9,241 nucleotides of DNA from Bacteroidota bacterium (lineage in GTDB: Bacteria > Bacteroidota > Rhodothermia > Rhodothermales > UBA10348), in contig JAHEEH010000045.1 of the NCBI GenBank assembly GCA_024640835.1, positions 1 to 9,241 of the forward strand, written 5' to 3'. The notes below the pieces were generated by a model. It was not told the origin of the DNA, did not search any database, and worked only from the letters and a program-made list of their open reading frames with translations. The translations under genes and the position numbers were made by a program. Positions 1 through 6,695 of the stretch are shown piece by piece. Position 1 is the first letter of the stretch. The number at the start of each line of letters is the position of its first letter.

Positions 1-579
1 CTCGATGAGTTCATCGAGCGGAACCAGCCGGAGTCCGGAGCGCTCCGCCGCGTCCGGCGTCACGAGCGGGTCGAAGCCCAGCACCGTCATGCCGAAGCCG
101 TGCATGCGCTCGGCTACCGCCCGGCCGATCTTGCCGGCCCCCACGATGCCGATCGTCTTCTCGAAAAGTTCGGCCCCCATCCAGCTCTTCCGGTCCCACC
201 GACCTTCCCGGAGCGAGGCGCTCGCCTGCGGCACGTGCCGGGCGAGGGCCATGAGCATGGCCACCGTGTGCTCCGCCGTGGAGATGGTGTTTCCTTCCGG
301 GGCATTGATCACGAGCACTCCGCGCCTGGTCGCGGCCTCGACGTCCACGTTGTCCACGCCGACGCCGGCGCGGCCGATCACCCGGAGCCGTGGTGCCGCC
401 GCGATCAGGTCGGCGGTGATGCGGGTACCGGACCGGATGATCCAGCCCTCCACGTCGGAGGCCAGCGCGGCGATCTCCTCGTTCGTCTTCTTGAGTGCCG
501 TTCGGACGTCGATGCCGGCCGCGGCCAGCAGCTCGGTGGCGCACGCGTGAACGGAGTCGGTAATCAGCACGGTAGACAT
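1..579 (-). CDS. serA: D-3-phosphoglycerate dehydrogenase, N-terminal part (runs off left edge)
   Basis: Cytoplasmic NAD-dependent enzyme that oxidises 3-phosphoglycerate to 3-phosphohydroxypyruvate, the first step of serine synthesis. The 193 codons from the ATG at 579 to base 1 are open and in frame. Residues 1-100 resemble the substrate-binding half of the D-2-hydroxyacid dehydrogenase fold, with IGRAGVGVDNVD near residues 70-80 and NAPEGNTISTAEHT near 92-105. The Rossmann NAD-binding motif GIVGAGKIG ends at residue 152, with the glycine motif GAGKIG at 147-152. The usual proteins have about 410-530 residues, so roughly half or more is missing, including the catalytic Arg/Glu/His and any ACT domain. 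The start is supported by the typical short N-terminus MSTVLITD. It lies downstream of engB on the same strand, with a 98-bp gap. Other D-2-hydroxyacid dehydrogenases share the fold, but the N-terminal half matches SerA best. Confidence 0.9.
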   Translation of the reverse strand, partial: MSTVLITDSVHACATELLAAAGIDVRTALKKTNEEIAALASDVEGWIIRSGTRITADLIAAAPRLRVIGRAGVGVDNVDVEAATRRGVLVINAPEGNTISTAEHTVAMLMALARHVPQASASLREGRWDRKSWMGAELFEKTIGIVGAGKIGRAVAERMHGFGMTVLGFDPLVTPDAAERSGLRLVPLDELIE

Positions 580-677
580 AACTCGGGGGGCCGCCTTGCG
601 CGGCGCGGTTGTTCACGGTCGCAAGGTAAGGGCCGACGCCGACCGCGGTGGACGGGGAATCCCCCCTGCGCGCCCGC
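580..677 (-). promoter_or_regulatory. serA upstream region with inverted repeat
   Basis: This 98-bp gap lies between the engB stop and the serA ATG. It contains an exact 7-bp inverted repeat, CCTTGCG at 594-600 and CGCAAGG at 620-626, separated by 19 bp and ending 14 bp before the serA start. In serA mRNA it could fold into a leader hairpin, or it could be a dyad protein site. A second small dyad, GGGGAATCCCC, is at 654-664. I see no T-tract terminator and no convincing -35/-10 pair, so whether serA has its own promoter or is read through from engB is open. Confidence 0.3.
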
Positions 678-1271
678 TCAGACCGTCATGTCCAGGATCC
701 ACCTGCGGACCTCGTCGATGCCCCGTCCGTCGTGCGCCGACGTCAGGATGACGGGGACTTCGAGACCCATCCCGGCCGCCGCCGCCACTGCGGTCCGCCG
801 GTTTCGCTCCCGCTGGTTTCCCGAGAGCTTGTCTCCCTTCGTGAGCAGGATGCCGTACACCGCCGAGGACTCCCGCACGAGCGCCATGACCTCCAGGTCC
901 AGCGCCGTGGGATCGTGCCGCGCGTCCACGAGATGCAGGACGAGACGCAGGGACTCGCGGGCGGCCATGTACCGGCCGATCAGCTGCTGCCACCGGGCCC
1001 GGTCGGCCTTGGAGACCCGCGCGTACCCGAAGCCGGGCAGATCCACCGCGAAGAAGCGGTCACCCACCCGGTAGAAATTGAACTGCCGCGTCTTGCCCGG
1101 CTGGCCCGACGTCCGCGCGAGGCCCTTCTGGCCGAGCACGGCGTTCACGAGCGAGCTCTTCCCCACGTTCGACCGCCCGATGAACGCGACCTCCGGGAGG
1201 GACGGCTCGGGCAGGTCGCTCCACCCCTGGGCGGCCCAGGCGAACGAAGCCTCCGGTAGCCAGACCGCCAT
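678..1271 (-). CDS. engB: Ribosome biogenesis GTPase EngB/YsxC (YihA)
   Basis: Small cytoplasmic GTPase of the TrmE-Era-EngA-EngB family, needed in studied bacteria for late assembly of the large ribosomal subunit. With the ATG at 1271 it has 197 residues, the usual size. Motifs in order are P-loop GRSNVGKSS (32-40), the switch-I region SGQPGKTR with Thr61, G3 DLPGFG (77-82), G4 TKGDK (144-148) and G5 TSA (177-179). An in-frame GTG at 1301 would add 10 residues, but the ATG is preferred. It gives the normal 30-residue lead before the P-loop and starts 4 bp after the restored sucD stop (TGA at 1278-1276), an operon-like junction. No strong ribosome binding site is seen, so translation may be coupled to sucD. 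The shifted sucD frame now runs through this start to 1145, which could disturb that coupling. Confidence 0.95.
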   Translation of the reverse strand: MAVWLPEASFAWAAQGWSDLPEPSLPEVAFIGRSNVGKSSLVNAVLGQKGLARTSGQPGKTRQFNFYRVGDRFFAVDLPGFGYARVSKADRARWQQLIGRYMAARESLRLVLHLVDARHDPTALDLEVMALVRESSAVYGILLTKGDKLSGNQRERNRRTAVAAAAGMGLEVPVILTSAHDGRGIDEVRRWILDMTV

Positions 1272-1275
1272 GCGC

Positions 1276-2122
<847 letters not shown>

Positions 2123-2235
2123 GAGCCCGGGATGATGAAGCGGATACCGAACGGGAGCCGCAAGATTACGGGCACCCGGCCGTCCCTACAACGCGAACGG
2201 TGTAAACAGGCGGCGAAGAATCCGCCGACTTCCCG
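2123..2235 (-). other. tatA-sucD intergenic region
   Basis: This 113-bp gap lies between the tatA stop and the sucD ATG, both leftward. Read on the minus strand, a small GC hairpin (GGCGG and CCGCC arms, 2226-2209) follows the tatA stop by about 9 bp and is followed by TGTTT. It is a weak terminator candidate at best. No clear promoter hexamers and no strong Shine-Dalgarno site were found before sucD. The gap is long enough to hold a separate sucD promoter, but the sequence does not show one clearly. Confidence 0.25.
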
Positions 2236-2508
2236 TCAGGAATCCTGGGGCGGCCGCTCGGTTTCGGCCGGCCGGGCCTCCGGAGTGCGCGCGGCGGGCG
2301 TTCCCTGGGCCGGCTGCTGGGGAGGCTGGATCCTGTTCGACGGCCGGTCGTCTACGGTGAACTCGTTCTGGATCTCGCGGGTCGCCGACTTGAACTCCCG
2401 GATCCCCTTGCCCAGACCGCGCGCAATCTCGGGGATGCGCTTCGCCCCGAACACGAGCAGGATCACGAGGAAGATGAGAGCGATCTCAAGAGGTCCTAAG
2501 CTACCCAT
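2236..2508 (-). CDS. tatA: Sec-independent protein translocase subunit TatA
   Basis: Small inner-membrane protein that forms the pore-like oligomer of the twin-arginine translocase, which exports folded proteins. The 90-residue product starts MGSLGPLEIALIFLVILLVFGAK: a short N-terminus, one membrane helix (about residues 7-21), the FGAKRIPEIARGLGKGI hinge and amphipathic helix (about 20-36), then a charged segment and a Pro/Gln-rich disordered tail (about 55-90). This is the standard TatA/TatE plan and length. The start at 2508 is chosen because the family begins right before the helix. The frame is open for another 65 codons upstream to 2703, but that stretch is low-conservation, GC-driven sequence in the control region. 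No tatB or tatC is in the window. TatB is the alternative, but the short tail and FGAKRIPE hinge favour TatA. Confidence 0.93.
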   Translation of the reverse strand: MGSLGPLEIALIFLVILLVFGAKRIPEIARGLGKGIREFKSATREIQNEFTVDDRPSNRIQPPQQPAQGTPAARTPEARPAETERPPQDS

Positions 2509-2615
2509 GGTGCGTTTCTCGAGGGATTGGGTCGATATGGGCCGGAGCGTGCCGGCCAGTCCACCGGACCGGTCCCGCGAAGGACGCATCGACCGGTACC
2601 TGGCGGTGAAAATAT

Positions 2616-2645
2616 GAAAGAACGCCTCGTCGGGCGCTTTTCTTT
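2616..2645 (+). terminator. Terminator- or attenuator-like hairpin in the ADA leader
   Basis: On the plus strand a short GC stem, CGCCT (2623-2627) with GGGCG (2632-2636) and a 4-nt loop, is followed at once by CTTTTCTTT. The bases before it are A-rich (GAAAGAA), so the structure also looks terminator-like on the minus strand. The stem is only 5 bp with one G-U pair, so it is weak. It lies between divergent promoters, where an ordinary gene-end terminator has no purpose. A leader attenuator, or simply an AT-rich promoter segment, are the options. Confidence 0.25.
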
Positions 2646-2682
2646 GTCGATATTCTCCGACCCTTACGGAGGCCCCCGGGGC

Positions 2683-2696
2683 CGGTTCCGGAACCG
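2683..2696. promoter_or_regulatory. 14-bp perfect palindrome before the ADA start, possible operator
   Basis: CGGTTCCGGAACCG reads the same on both strands and ends 12 bp before the ATG at 2709. It abuts a second dyad at 2671-2683 (GGCCCC arms around a single C). The position overlapping the start region suits a repressor site or an mRNA structure that masks the start. No regulator is encoded nearby, so any binding protein is unknown. In GC-rich DNA a chance palindrome of this length is uncommon but possible. Confidence 0.35.
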
Positions 2697-2708
2697 TCTT
2701 CACAACCG

Positions 2709-3758
2709 ATGACTCTCCTGACGCGCGAAGAAATTGCCGCCTGGCCCAAGGCGGAGCTCCACGTGCACCTGGACGGATCCGTCCGCATGCAGACGCTGCT
2801 CGAGCTGGCCCGCGAGCGCGATCGCCTGGACGCGCTGCCTGCCGCGGACCTTCCGGGCCTCGAGCGGGCGCTTGCCGGGGTGGACGAGGCAGGAAGCCTC
2901 GAGGGCTACCTGGCCTGGTTCCGGCACTCCGTCCCGCTGCTGCAGGATCGTGACGCGCTGCGACGGGCGGCTTACGAGCTGGCCCAGGACGCCGCCGCCG
3001 AGAACGTCCGCTACATCGAGGTGCGCTACAGCCCGATCCTGCACACGGAGGACGGACTCCGGATGGACGAGGTGAACGAAGCCGTCCTGGAGGGTCTCGA
3101 TGCCGCCGAACGGGACTTCGGCGTCCTCAGCGGCGTCATCATCTGTGCGCTTCGCGGGAGGCACGCCGCGGCGTCCGTGGAACTGGCCGAGCTGGCCGTG
3201 GCCTACCGGGACCGCGGAGTCGTGGGCTTCGACCTGGCCGGCCCCGAGGCGGGCTACCCGGCGAAACACCACCTGGAAGCGTTCTACCACGCTCGAAACC
3301 ACCTGCTCGCGCTGACCATCCACGCGGGCGAGTCGTGGGGACCGGATTCCATTCGCCAGGCCCTGTTCTACGCGAGCACGCACCGGATCGGTCACGGCAT
3401 CACCCTCGTGCAGGACCCCGTGCTGATGCAGTACGTCGTGAACCACCGCATTGCACTGGAAATCTGTCCCACGAGCAACGTGCAGACCCGCGTGGTGTCG
3501 GGTTTCGAGGACCATCCCATCCGCCGGCTCGCCGATGCCGGCGTCGCCGTCACCGTCAACACGGACAATCGGCTGTTCAGCCGCACCTCCGTGACCGAGG
3601 AGCTCTGGCGCACCCACACGCGGTGCGGCCTCACCCCGGACCAGGTGCGGACGGCGGCGGTCGACGCCTTCCGCCATGCGTTCCTTCCCTGGGACCGGAA
3701 GCAGGTCCTGGTCCGGGAGGCCAAGAATGCCATCCTCGCACGGGAGGGGCCGTCATGA
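2709..3758 (+). CDS. add: Adenosine deaminase
   Basis: Cytoplasmic zinc hydrolase that converts adenosine (and deoxyadenosine) to inosine plus ammonia in purine salvage. The 349-residue length is normal. The family motifs are in order: zinc ligands HVHLDGS (H18, H20), the HAGE block (H205, E208 as zinc ligand and catalytic acid), RIGHG with H229, CPTSNVQT (253-260), and the zinc aspartate in NTDN (D286). N287 follows D286 where mammalian enzymes have a second Asp; TDN is common in bacterial members and is not a defect. The ATG at 2709 places the first motif at residue 18, as usual. Adenine deaminase and aminofutalosine deaminase are relatives, so the exact substrate is a little uncertain. The stop overlaps the aroA start (ATGA), so the two genes are probably one operon with coupled translation, though their pathways differ. 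Confidence 0.92.
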   Translation: MTLLTREEIAAWPKAELHVHLDGSVRMQTLLELARERDRLDALPAADLPGLERALAGVDEAGSLEGYLAWFRHSVPLLQDRDALRRAAYELAQDAAAENVRYIEVRYSPILHTEDGLRMDEVNEAVLEGLDAAERDFGVLSGVIICALRGRHAAASVELAELAVAYRDRGVVGFDLAGPEAGYPAKHHLEAFYHARNHLLALTIHAGESWGPDSIRQALFYASTHRIGHGITLVQDPVLMQYVVNHRIALEICPTSNVQTRVVSGFEDHPIRRLADAGVAVTVNTDNRLFSRTSVTEELWRTHTRCGLTPDQVRTAAVDAFRHAFLPWDRKQVLVREAKNAILAREGPS

Positions 3759-5050
3759 TGACGAACGACCGGCGGGTGGTGAGTCCCGCCCCCATGCTCA
3801 CGGGAACGGTACAGGTGCCGGCCGACAAGTCGATCGCGCACCGCGCCGCCATGCTCGCCGCGCTCTCGGACGGCACCTCGCGCATCGTCCACTTCCCGGC
3901 CGCCCGGGATCCGCAGTCTACCCTGGCCTGCATGCGGGCACTGGGCGCCGGCGTTTCCGTGGATGCGGACGGCATCCTGGTCGTTGACGGGCTCGGAACC
4001 GACGGACTGCGCGCGCCCGCCGGGCCGCTGGACTGCGGGAATTCCGGGACCACGATGCGGCTTCTCGCGGGGCTTCTCGCGGGGCGCGATTTCGAGAGCA
4101 CCCTCGTGGGGGACGAGTCGCTGAGCGCGCGACCGATGGGCCGGATCCGGGATCCCCTCTCGCTTATGGGCGCGGCGGTCGAGCTCACGGAGGGTCATGC
4201 CCCGGTGCACGTCCGGGGCAGGCGCCTTCGTGGCATCACGTACGAGCTGCCCGTGGCGTCGGCCCAGGTCAAGTCGTGCATCCTTCTCGCGGGCCTCCTG
4301 GCGGAAGGCACGACGACCGTCGTCGAGAGGGTGCCGTCCCGGGACCACACCGAGCGGATGCTCGGCCTGGACCTCGTCGTGCTGGGGGATCGGCGGCTTC
4401 TGTCGGTCGACGGCGGGAAGCGCATTCCCGCGGGGACGTGGACGGTCCCCGGCGATTTTTCGGCCGCGGCCTTCTTCCTGGTGGCCGGATCGGTCGTTCC
4501 CGGCTCCGTCCTTCACCTCCGGGGCGTTGGAATGAACCCGACCCGAAACGCGCTGCTCGACGTGCTGCGCGCGATGGGCGCCGACATCTCGGTGGAGTCG
4601 GAACGCACGCTCGGCGGCGAGCCGGTCGCGGATCTCACCGTGCGCTCTGCGGCCCTGTCGGGGGTGTCGGTATCCGGCGACATCATTCCGAGCCTCATCG
4701 ACGAGATTCCGGTCCTGGCGGTCGCCGGCGCGCTGGCCGAAGGAACCACCGAGATCGCCGACGCGGCCGAGCTCCGCCTCAAGGAGACCGACCGTCTCAC
4801 GGCGATGACCGGCATGCTGACCGCCATGGGAGCCGACGTCGAGGAGCGGCCCGACGGGCTCGTCATCCGGGGCGGACCGGTTCTTCGCGGCGCGGAGGTC
4901 GAGAGCTTCGGGGACCACCGCATCGCGATGGCCGCAGGGGTTGCCGCGCTCGTCGCTCGCGGAGACACCGTGATCCACGGCGCATCCTGCGCTTCGGTGT
5001 CCTTTCCGGGGTTCTGGGACGTGCTGGATCGCGCGGCCGGGCGCGGGTGA
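3755..5050 (+). CDS. aroA: 3-phosphoshikimate 1-carboxyvinyltransferase (EPSP synthase)
   Basis: Sixth shikimate-pathway enzyme: joins phosphoenolpyruvate to shikimate-3-phosphate to give EPSP, the precursor of chorismate. It has 431 residues, a normal length. Motifs are PADKSIAHRA (K25, S26), CGNSGTTMRLL (G95-R102), GDESLSARPM (about 124-133), ASAQVKS (Q171, K173), GDFSAAAFFL, the catalytic DEIPVLAVA (D316, E317), LKETDR (K343-R347) and FGDHRIAMA (G386-R389). The Gly in GNSGT matches the standard active-site glycine. The ATG at 3755 overlaps the adenosine deaminase stop (ATGA) and has a strong purine-rich site, GGGAGGGG, at 3741-3748. A second ATG at 3758 is also possible. The loop after HTERML is about three residues shorter than usual. 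The stop is only 5 bp from that of the converging MGMT-like gene. Confidence 0.96.
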   Translation: MMTNDRRVVSPAPMLTGTVQVPADKSIAHRAAMLAALSDGTSRIVHFPAARDPQSTLACMRALGAGVSVDADGILVVDGLGTDGLRAPAGPLDCGNSGTTMRLLAGLLAGRDFESTLVGDESLSARPMGRIRDPLSLMGAAVELTEGHAPVHVRGRRLRGITYELPVASAQVKSCILLAGLLAEGTTTVVERVPSRDHTERMLGLDLVVLGDRRLLSVDGGKRIPAGTWTVPGDFSAAAFFLVAGSVVPGSVLHLRGVGMNPTRNALLDVLRAMGADISVESERTLGGEPVADLTVRSAALSGVSVSGDIIPSLIDEIPVLAVAGALAEGTTEIADAAELRLKETDRLTAMTGMLTAMGADVEERPDGLVIRGGPVLRGAEVESFGDHRIAMAAGVAALVARGDTVIHGASCASVSFPGFWDVLDRAAGRG

Positions 5051-5055
5051 AGGTC

Positions 5056-5406
5056 TCAGTCCTGCACAGGAGGAAGCTCGTCGATGGGGTTCCACCGGTA
5101 CCGGTCCATGTCGACGGTGCCGTCGTCGCGGAAGGCCACACCCTCGGAGCGCAGAAGGTCCTCCATGATGTGCGGACCACCGAAATGGATGTGCCCGGAG
5201 AGCGCCCCGAAGCGGTTCACGACCCGATGACACGGCAGGCCCGTGCCGGCGGCCGCGTTGAGCGCCCATCCGACCGTGCGGGCGGCCGACCGGAGCCCCA
5301 GGTACCCCGCGATGTCCCCGTACGTGGTCACGCGACCGTGCGGGACGAGCGCGACCACCTCCCAGACGCGCTCGAAGAAATCGGTGTCGGCGGAGCCCCC
5401 GCTCAT
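5056..5406 (-). CDS. Small MGMT/alkyltransferase-like DNA-binding protein with a Cys active site
   Basis: This 116-residue protein is a single C-terminal-type MGMT domain without the N-terminal domain of Ogt/Ada-C. It carries a helix-turn-helix-like segment GRVTTYGDIAGYLG (24-37), an arginine-finger region SAARTVGWALN (40-50), the active-site motif PCHRVV (Cys59), then a GxLSG turn and a LLRSEGV helix. Full enzymes remove O6-alkyl groups from guanine by transfer to this Cys. Alkyltransferase-like (ATL) proteins of this size usually have Trp or Ala there and only bind lesions. Keeping Cys leaves real transferase activity possible. The HIHF segment and WNPxxEL ending resemble a short MGMT group common in Bacteroidota-like genomes (recalled from family knowledge). 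The start overlaps the stop of the upstream peptidase gene (ATGA), with GGGGGAG just before it. Confidence 0.85.
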   Translation of the reverse strand: MSGGSADTDFFERVWEVVALVPHGRVTTYGDIAGYLGLRSAARTVGWALNAAAGTGLPCHRVVNRFGALSGHIHFGGPHIMEDLLRSEGVAFRDDGTVDMDRYRWNPIDELPPVQD

Positions 5407-6653
5407 GCTCCCCCGTTCCTTTCCAGGACCGCCATGAGGGCGCGCGCGGCGGATGACGCGACACGATCGATCAGGTCGCGGTCCTGCTCGTCCCCCACTT
5501 CGTACGTCACGGAGGTCGCTCCGAGCGCCTCGAAGAACCAGTTCTTGGAGACCGGCGACCCGAGTCCGGACGCCTCTTCGACGAGCTCGTAGCCGGGCAC
5601 GGCCACCCGGATGGAATCCAGCCAGGCGTCCAGGAGCCCCGGCCGGTTGGGTACCAGGTCGCGGGAGTGCGTGTAGAAGACGTCCTCCTGCGTCGAATGG
5701 AAATCGATCGCGAACACGACGGGCGCACCGGTCCTCTCCGCCTCGGAGACCATCGCATCCCTCACGTGACGCGCCTCAGGCTGGTTGAAATCGAGCCAGT
5801 CACGGTTCAGGTCGATGCCGCCGGCACTGTGCCTCCAGTGCCCGCCGTCCACTCCGTCCGGGTTGACGAGAGGCACCACGAGCACGCGGAACCGGGAGCG
5901 GAACGCGTCCTCCTGCGGCCCGTCTCCCAGCAGGGTTTCCACGAACGCCTTCATCGCGAGCGTGCCCGTGACTTCGGGCGGATGCTGCCGGCTGATCACC
6001 ATCACCAGGCCCTCGGGCGACGATTCCCTGCCGAACGAAACCATGCGGATCGGGCGTCCGCGAAGGGATTCCCCGATGTCCGTGCGAACCACGCCCGGAA
6101 GCCCGGCGGTCCATGCGTCGAACCGCCCGGATATCCAGGGCTCCTGGGCCGAGACCCACGTCGTATCCGGACCGACGGCCAGCCGGAGGGTGGCCGTCCC
6201 GGCGGTGGTGTCCGGTGCGTAGTCCTCGTCCACGATCGGCTGCCATGTCGCCCGGTCGCGGCTCAGCTTGGGCACGTACCGGTGCGTGCCGTCCTCGTAG
6301 GTCAGCTCGACCGCGATCGTGTCCGGTGCGTCGGCCCAGATCGCGAACCCGTACCAGGCCGAGTTGTTGATCGGCGCGTTCTCCGGGCGAATGACCGCGC
6401 GGTAGAGGCTATCTTCCACGTGCACGAAATCGCTGAGCCGTGCTCCCGCGTATTCGTTCGACACCCAGACACCGGTTTCCCGGAATCCGATGGTCCGCCG
6501 CGGTTGGTCCGAGATGGGGCGCCCCGTCGTGATGGTCGATCCCGGGGGATCGTAGGATTCCGGAATCGGACCCCGGTCGCCGCAGGCGCCGAGCGCGAGG
6601 ATCACGACCGGAAGGAGAAGGAAGCGCGGATGCATGGGCCTGTCGAAGTGCAT
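5403..6653 (-). CDS. M14-family zinc carboxypeptidase, predicted lipoprotein
   Basis: Predicted exported metallopeptidase. Counting from the ATG at 6653 (416 residues), a basic and hydrophobic signal sequence ends in a lipobox LGAC with Cys24, so the mature protein is probably lipid-anchored. An N-terminal beta-rich region (about 60-190, with NEYAG, the RPEN segment and WYGFAIWA) resembles the domain that precedes cytosolic-carboxypeptidase-type M14 enzymes. The catalytic domain then shows the zinc motif HPPE (H224, E227), VPLVNPDGV, DLNRDW (N283, R284), the third zinc ligand in DFHSTQ (H319), and the catalytic Glu in YEVGDE (E385). All key residues are present, so activity is likely; the substrate is unknown. 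A second ATG at 6635 gives a more compact signal peptide and may be the true start. No clear ribosome site is seen at either. It is the first gene of a coupled pair with the MGMT-like gene. Confidence 0.88.
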   Translation of the reverse strand: MHFDRPMHPRFLLLPVVILALGACGDRGPIPESYDPPGSTITTGRPISDQPRRTIGFRETGVWVSNEYAGARLSDFVHVEDSLYRAVIRPENAPINNSAWYGFAIWADAPDTIAVELTYEDGTHRYVPKLSRDRATWQPIVDEDYAPDTTAGTATLRLAVGPDTTWVSAQEPWISGRFDAWTAGLPGVVRTDIGESLRGRPIRMVSFGRESSPEGLVMVISRQHPPEVTGTLAMKAFVETLLGDGPQEDAFRSRFRVLVVPLVNPDGVDGGHWRHSAGGIDLNRDWLDFNQPEARHVRDAMVSEAERTGAPVVFAIDFHSTQEDVFYTHSRDLVPNRPGLLDAWLDSIRVAVPGYELVEEASGLGSPVSKNWFFEALGATSVTYEVGDEQDRDLIDRVASSAARALMAVLERNGGA

Positions 6654-6695
6654 GGAGATTCAAGATAGGGCGCTTACCCGCACGCCTTTCCACGC
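6654..6695. promoter_or_regulatory. Short divergent promoter gap between the peptidase gene and pabBC
   Basis: Only 42 bp (60 if the peptidase starts at 6635) separate two divergent starts, so promoters in both directions must overlap each other or the coding ends. The left half (GATTCAAGATAG) is AT-richer than its surroundings. On the minus strand TATCTT near 6668-6663 is a possible -10, but no matching -35 is evident. No Shine-Dalgarno site precedes either gene, which would fit leaderless or near-leaderless messages. Confidence 0.3.

Larger units (their letters stand above)
2509..2708. promoter_or_regulatory. Divergent control region between tatA and the adenosine deaminase gene
   Basis: These 200 bp separate two divergent transcription units, so promoters in both directions are expected. 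The stretch 2608-2660 is clearly AT-richer than its surroundings and is the likeliest promoter core. I could not find a convincing -35/-10 pair: TATTCT at 2651-2656 is the best rightward -10-like match. The region also holds palindromes at 2566-2575 (GGACCGGTCC), 2671-2683 and 2683-2696. GTCGATAT occurs twice in the same orientation (2531-2538 and 2646-2653). There is no good Shine-Dalgarno site before either start. Confidence 0.45.

Noticed and set aside
100..1074. Long plus-strand open frame opposite serA and engB
   Set aside because: It is antisense to two genes with clear motifs. Its translation is Arg/Gly/Pro-rich with no family motif, typical of a shadow frame in GC-rich DNA.
2123..2200. 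TTGTAG and TAATCT with a 17-bp spacer as a sucD promoter on the minus strand
   Set aside because: The spacing is right but each hexamer matches the consensus at only three of six positions, which is expected by chance.
2509..2703. 65-codon N-terminal extension of TatA
   Set aside because: TatA proteins begin immediately before the membrane helix. The extension lies in the control region and has no TatA-like sequence.
3558..3569. NTDN in place of NTDD in adenosine deaminase as a possible lost catalytic residue
   Set aside because: The zinc-binding Asp is present, and Asn at the next position is common in bacterial members of the family.
5060..5071. TCCT-GCAC-AGGA hairpin as a terminator after aroA
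   Set aside because: The stem is only 4 bp with no T-tract, and it lies in the coding end of the opposing gene.
3392..5464. 690-codon minus-strand open frame across ADA, aroA and the MGMT-like gene
   Set aside because: It is long only because stop codons are rare in this GC-rich frame. It covers three well-supported genes and shows no motif.
4276..5592. 438-codon plus-strand open frame over aroA and beyond
   Set aside because: It is out of frame with aroA, extremely Arg/Gly-rich, and without recognisable domains.
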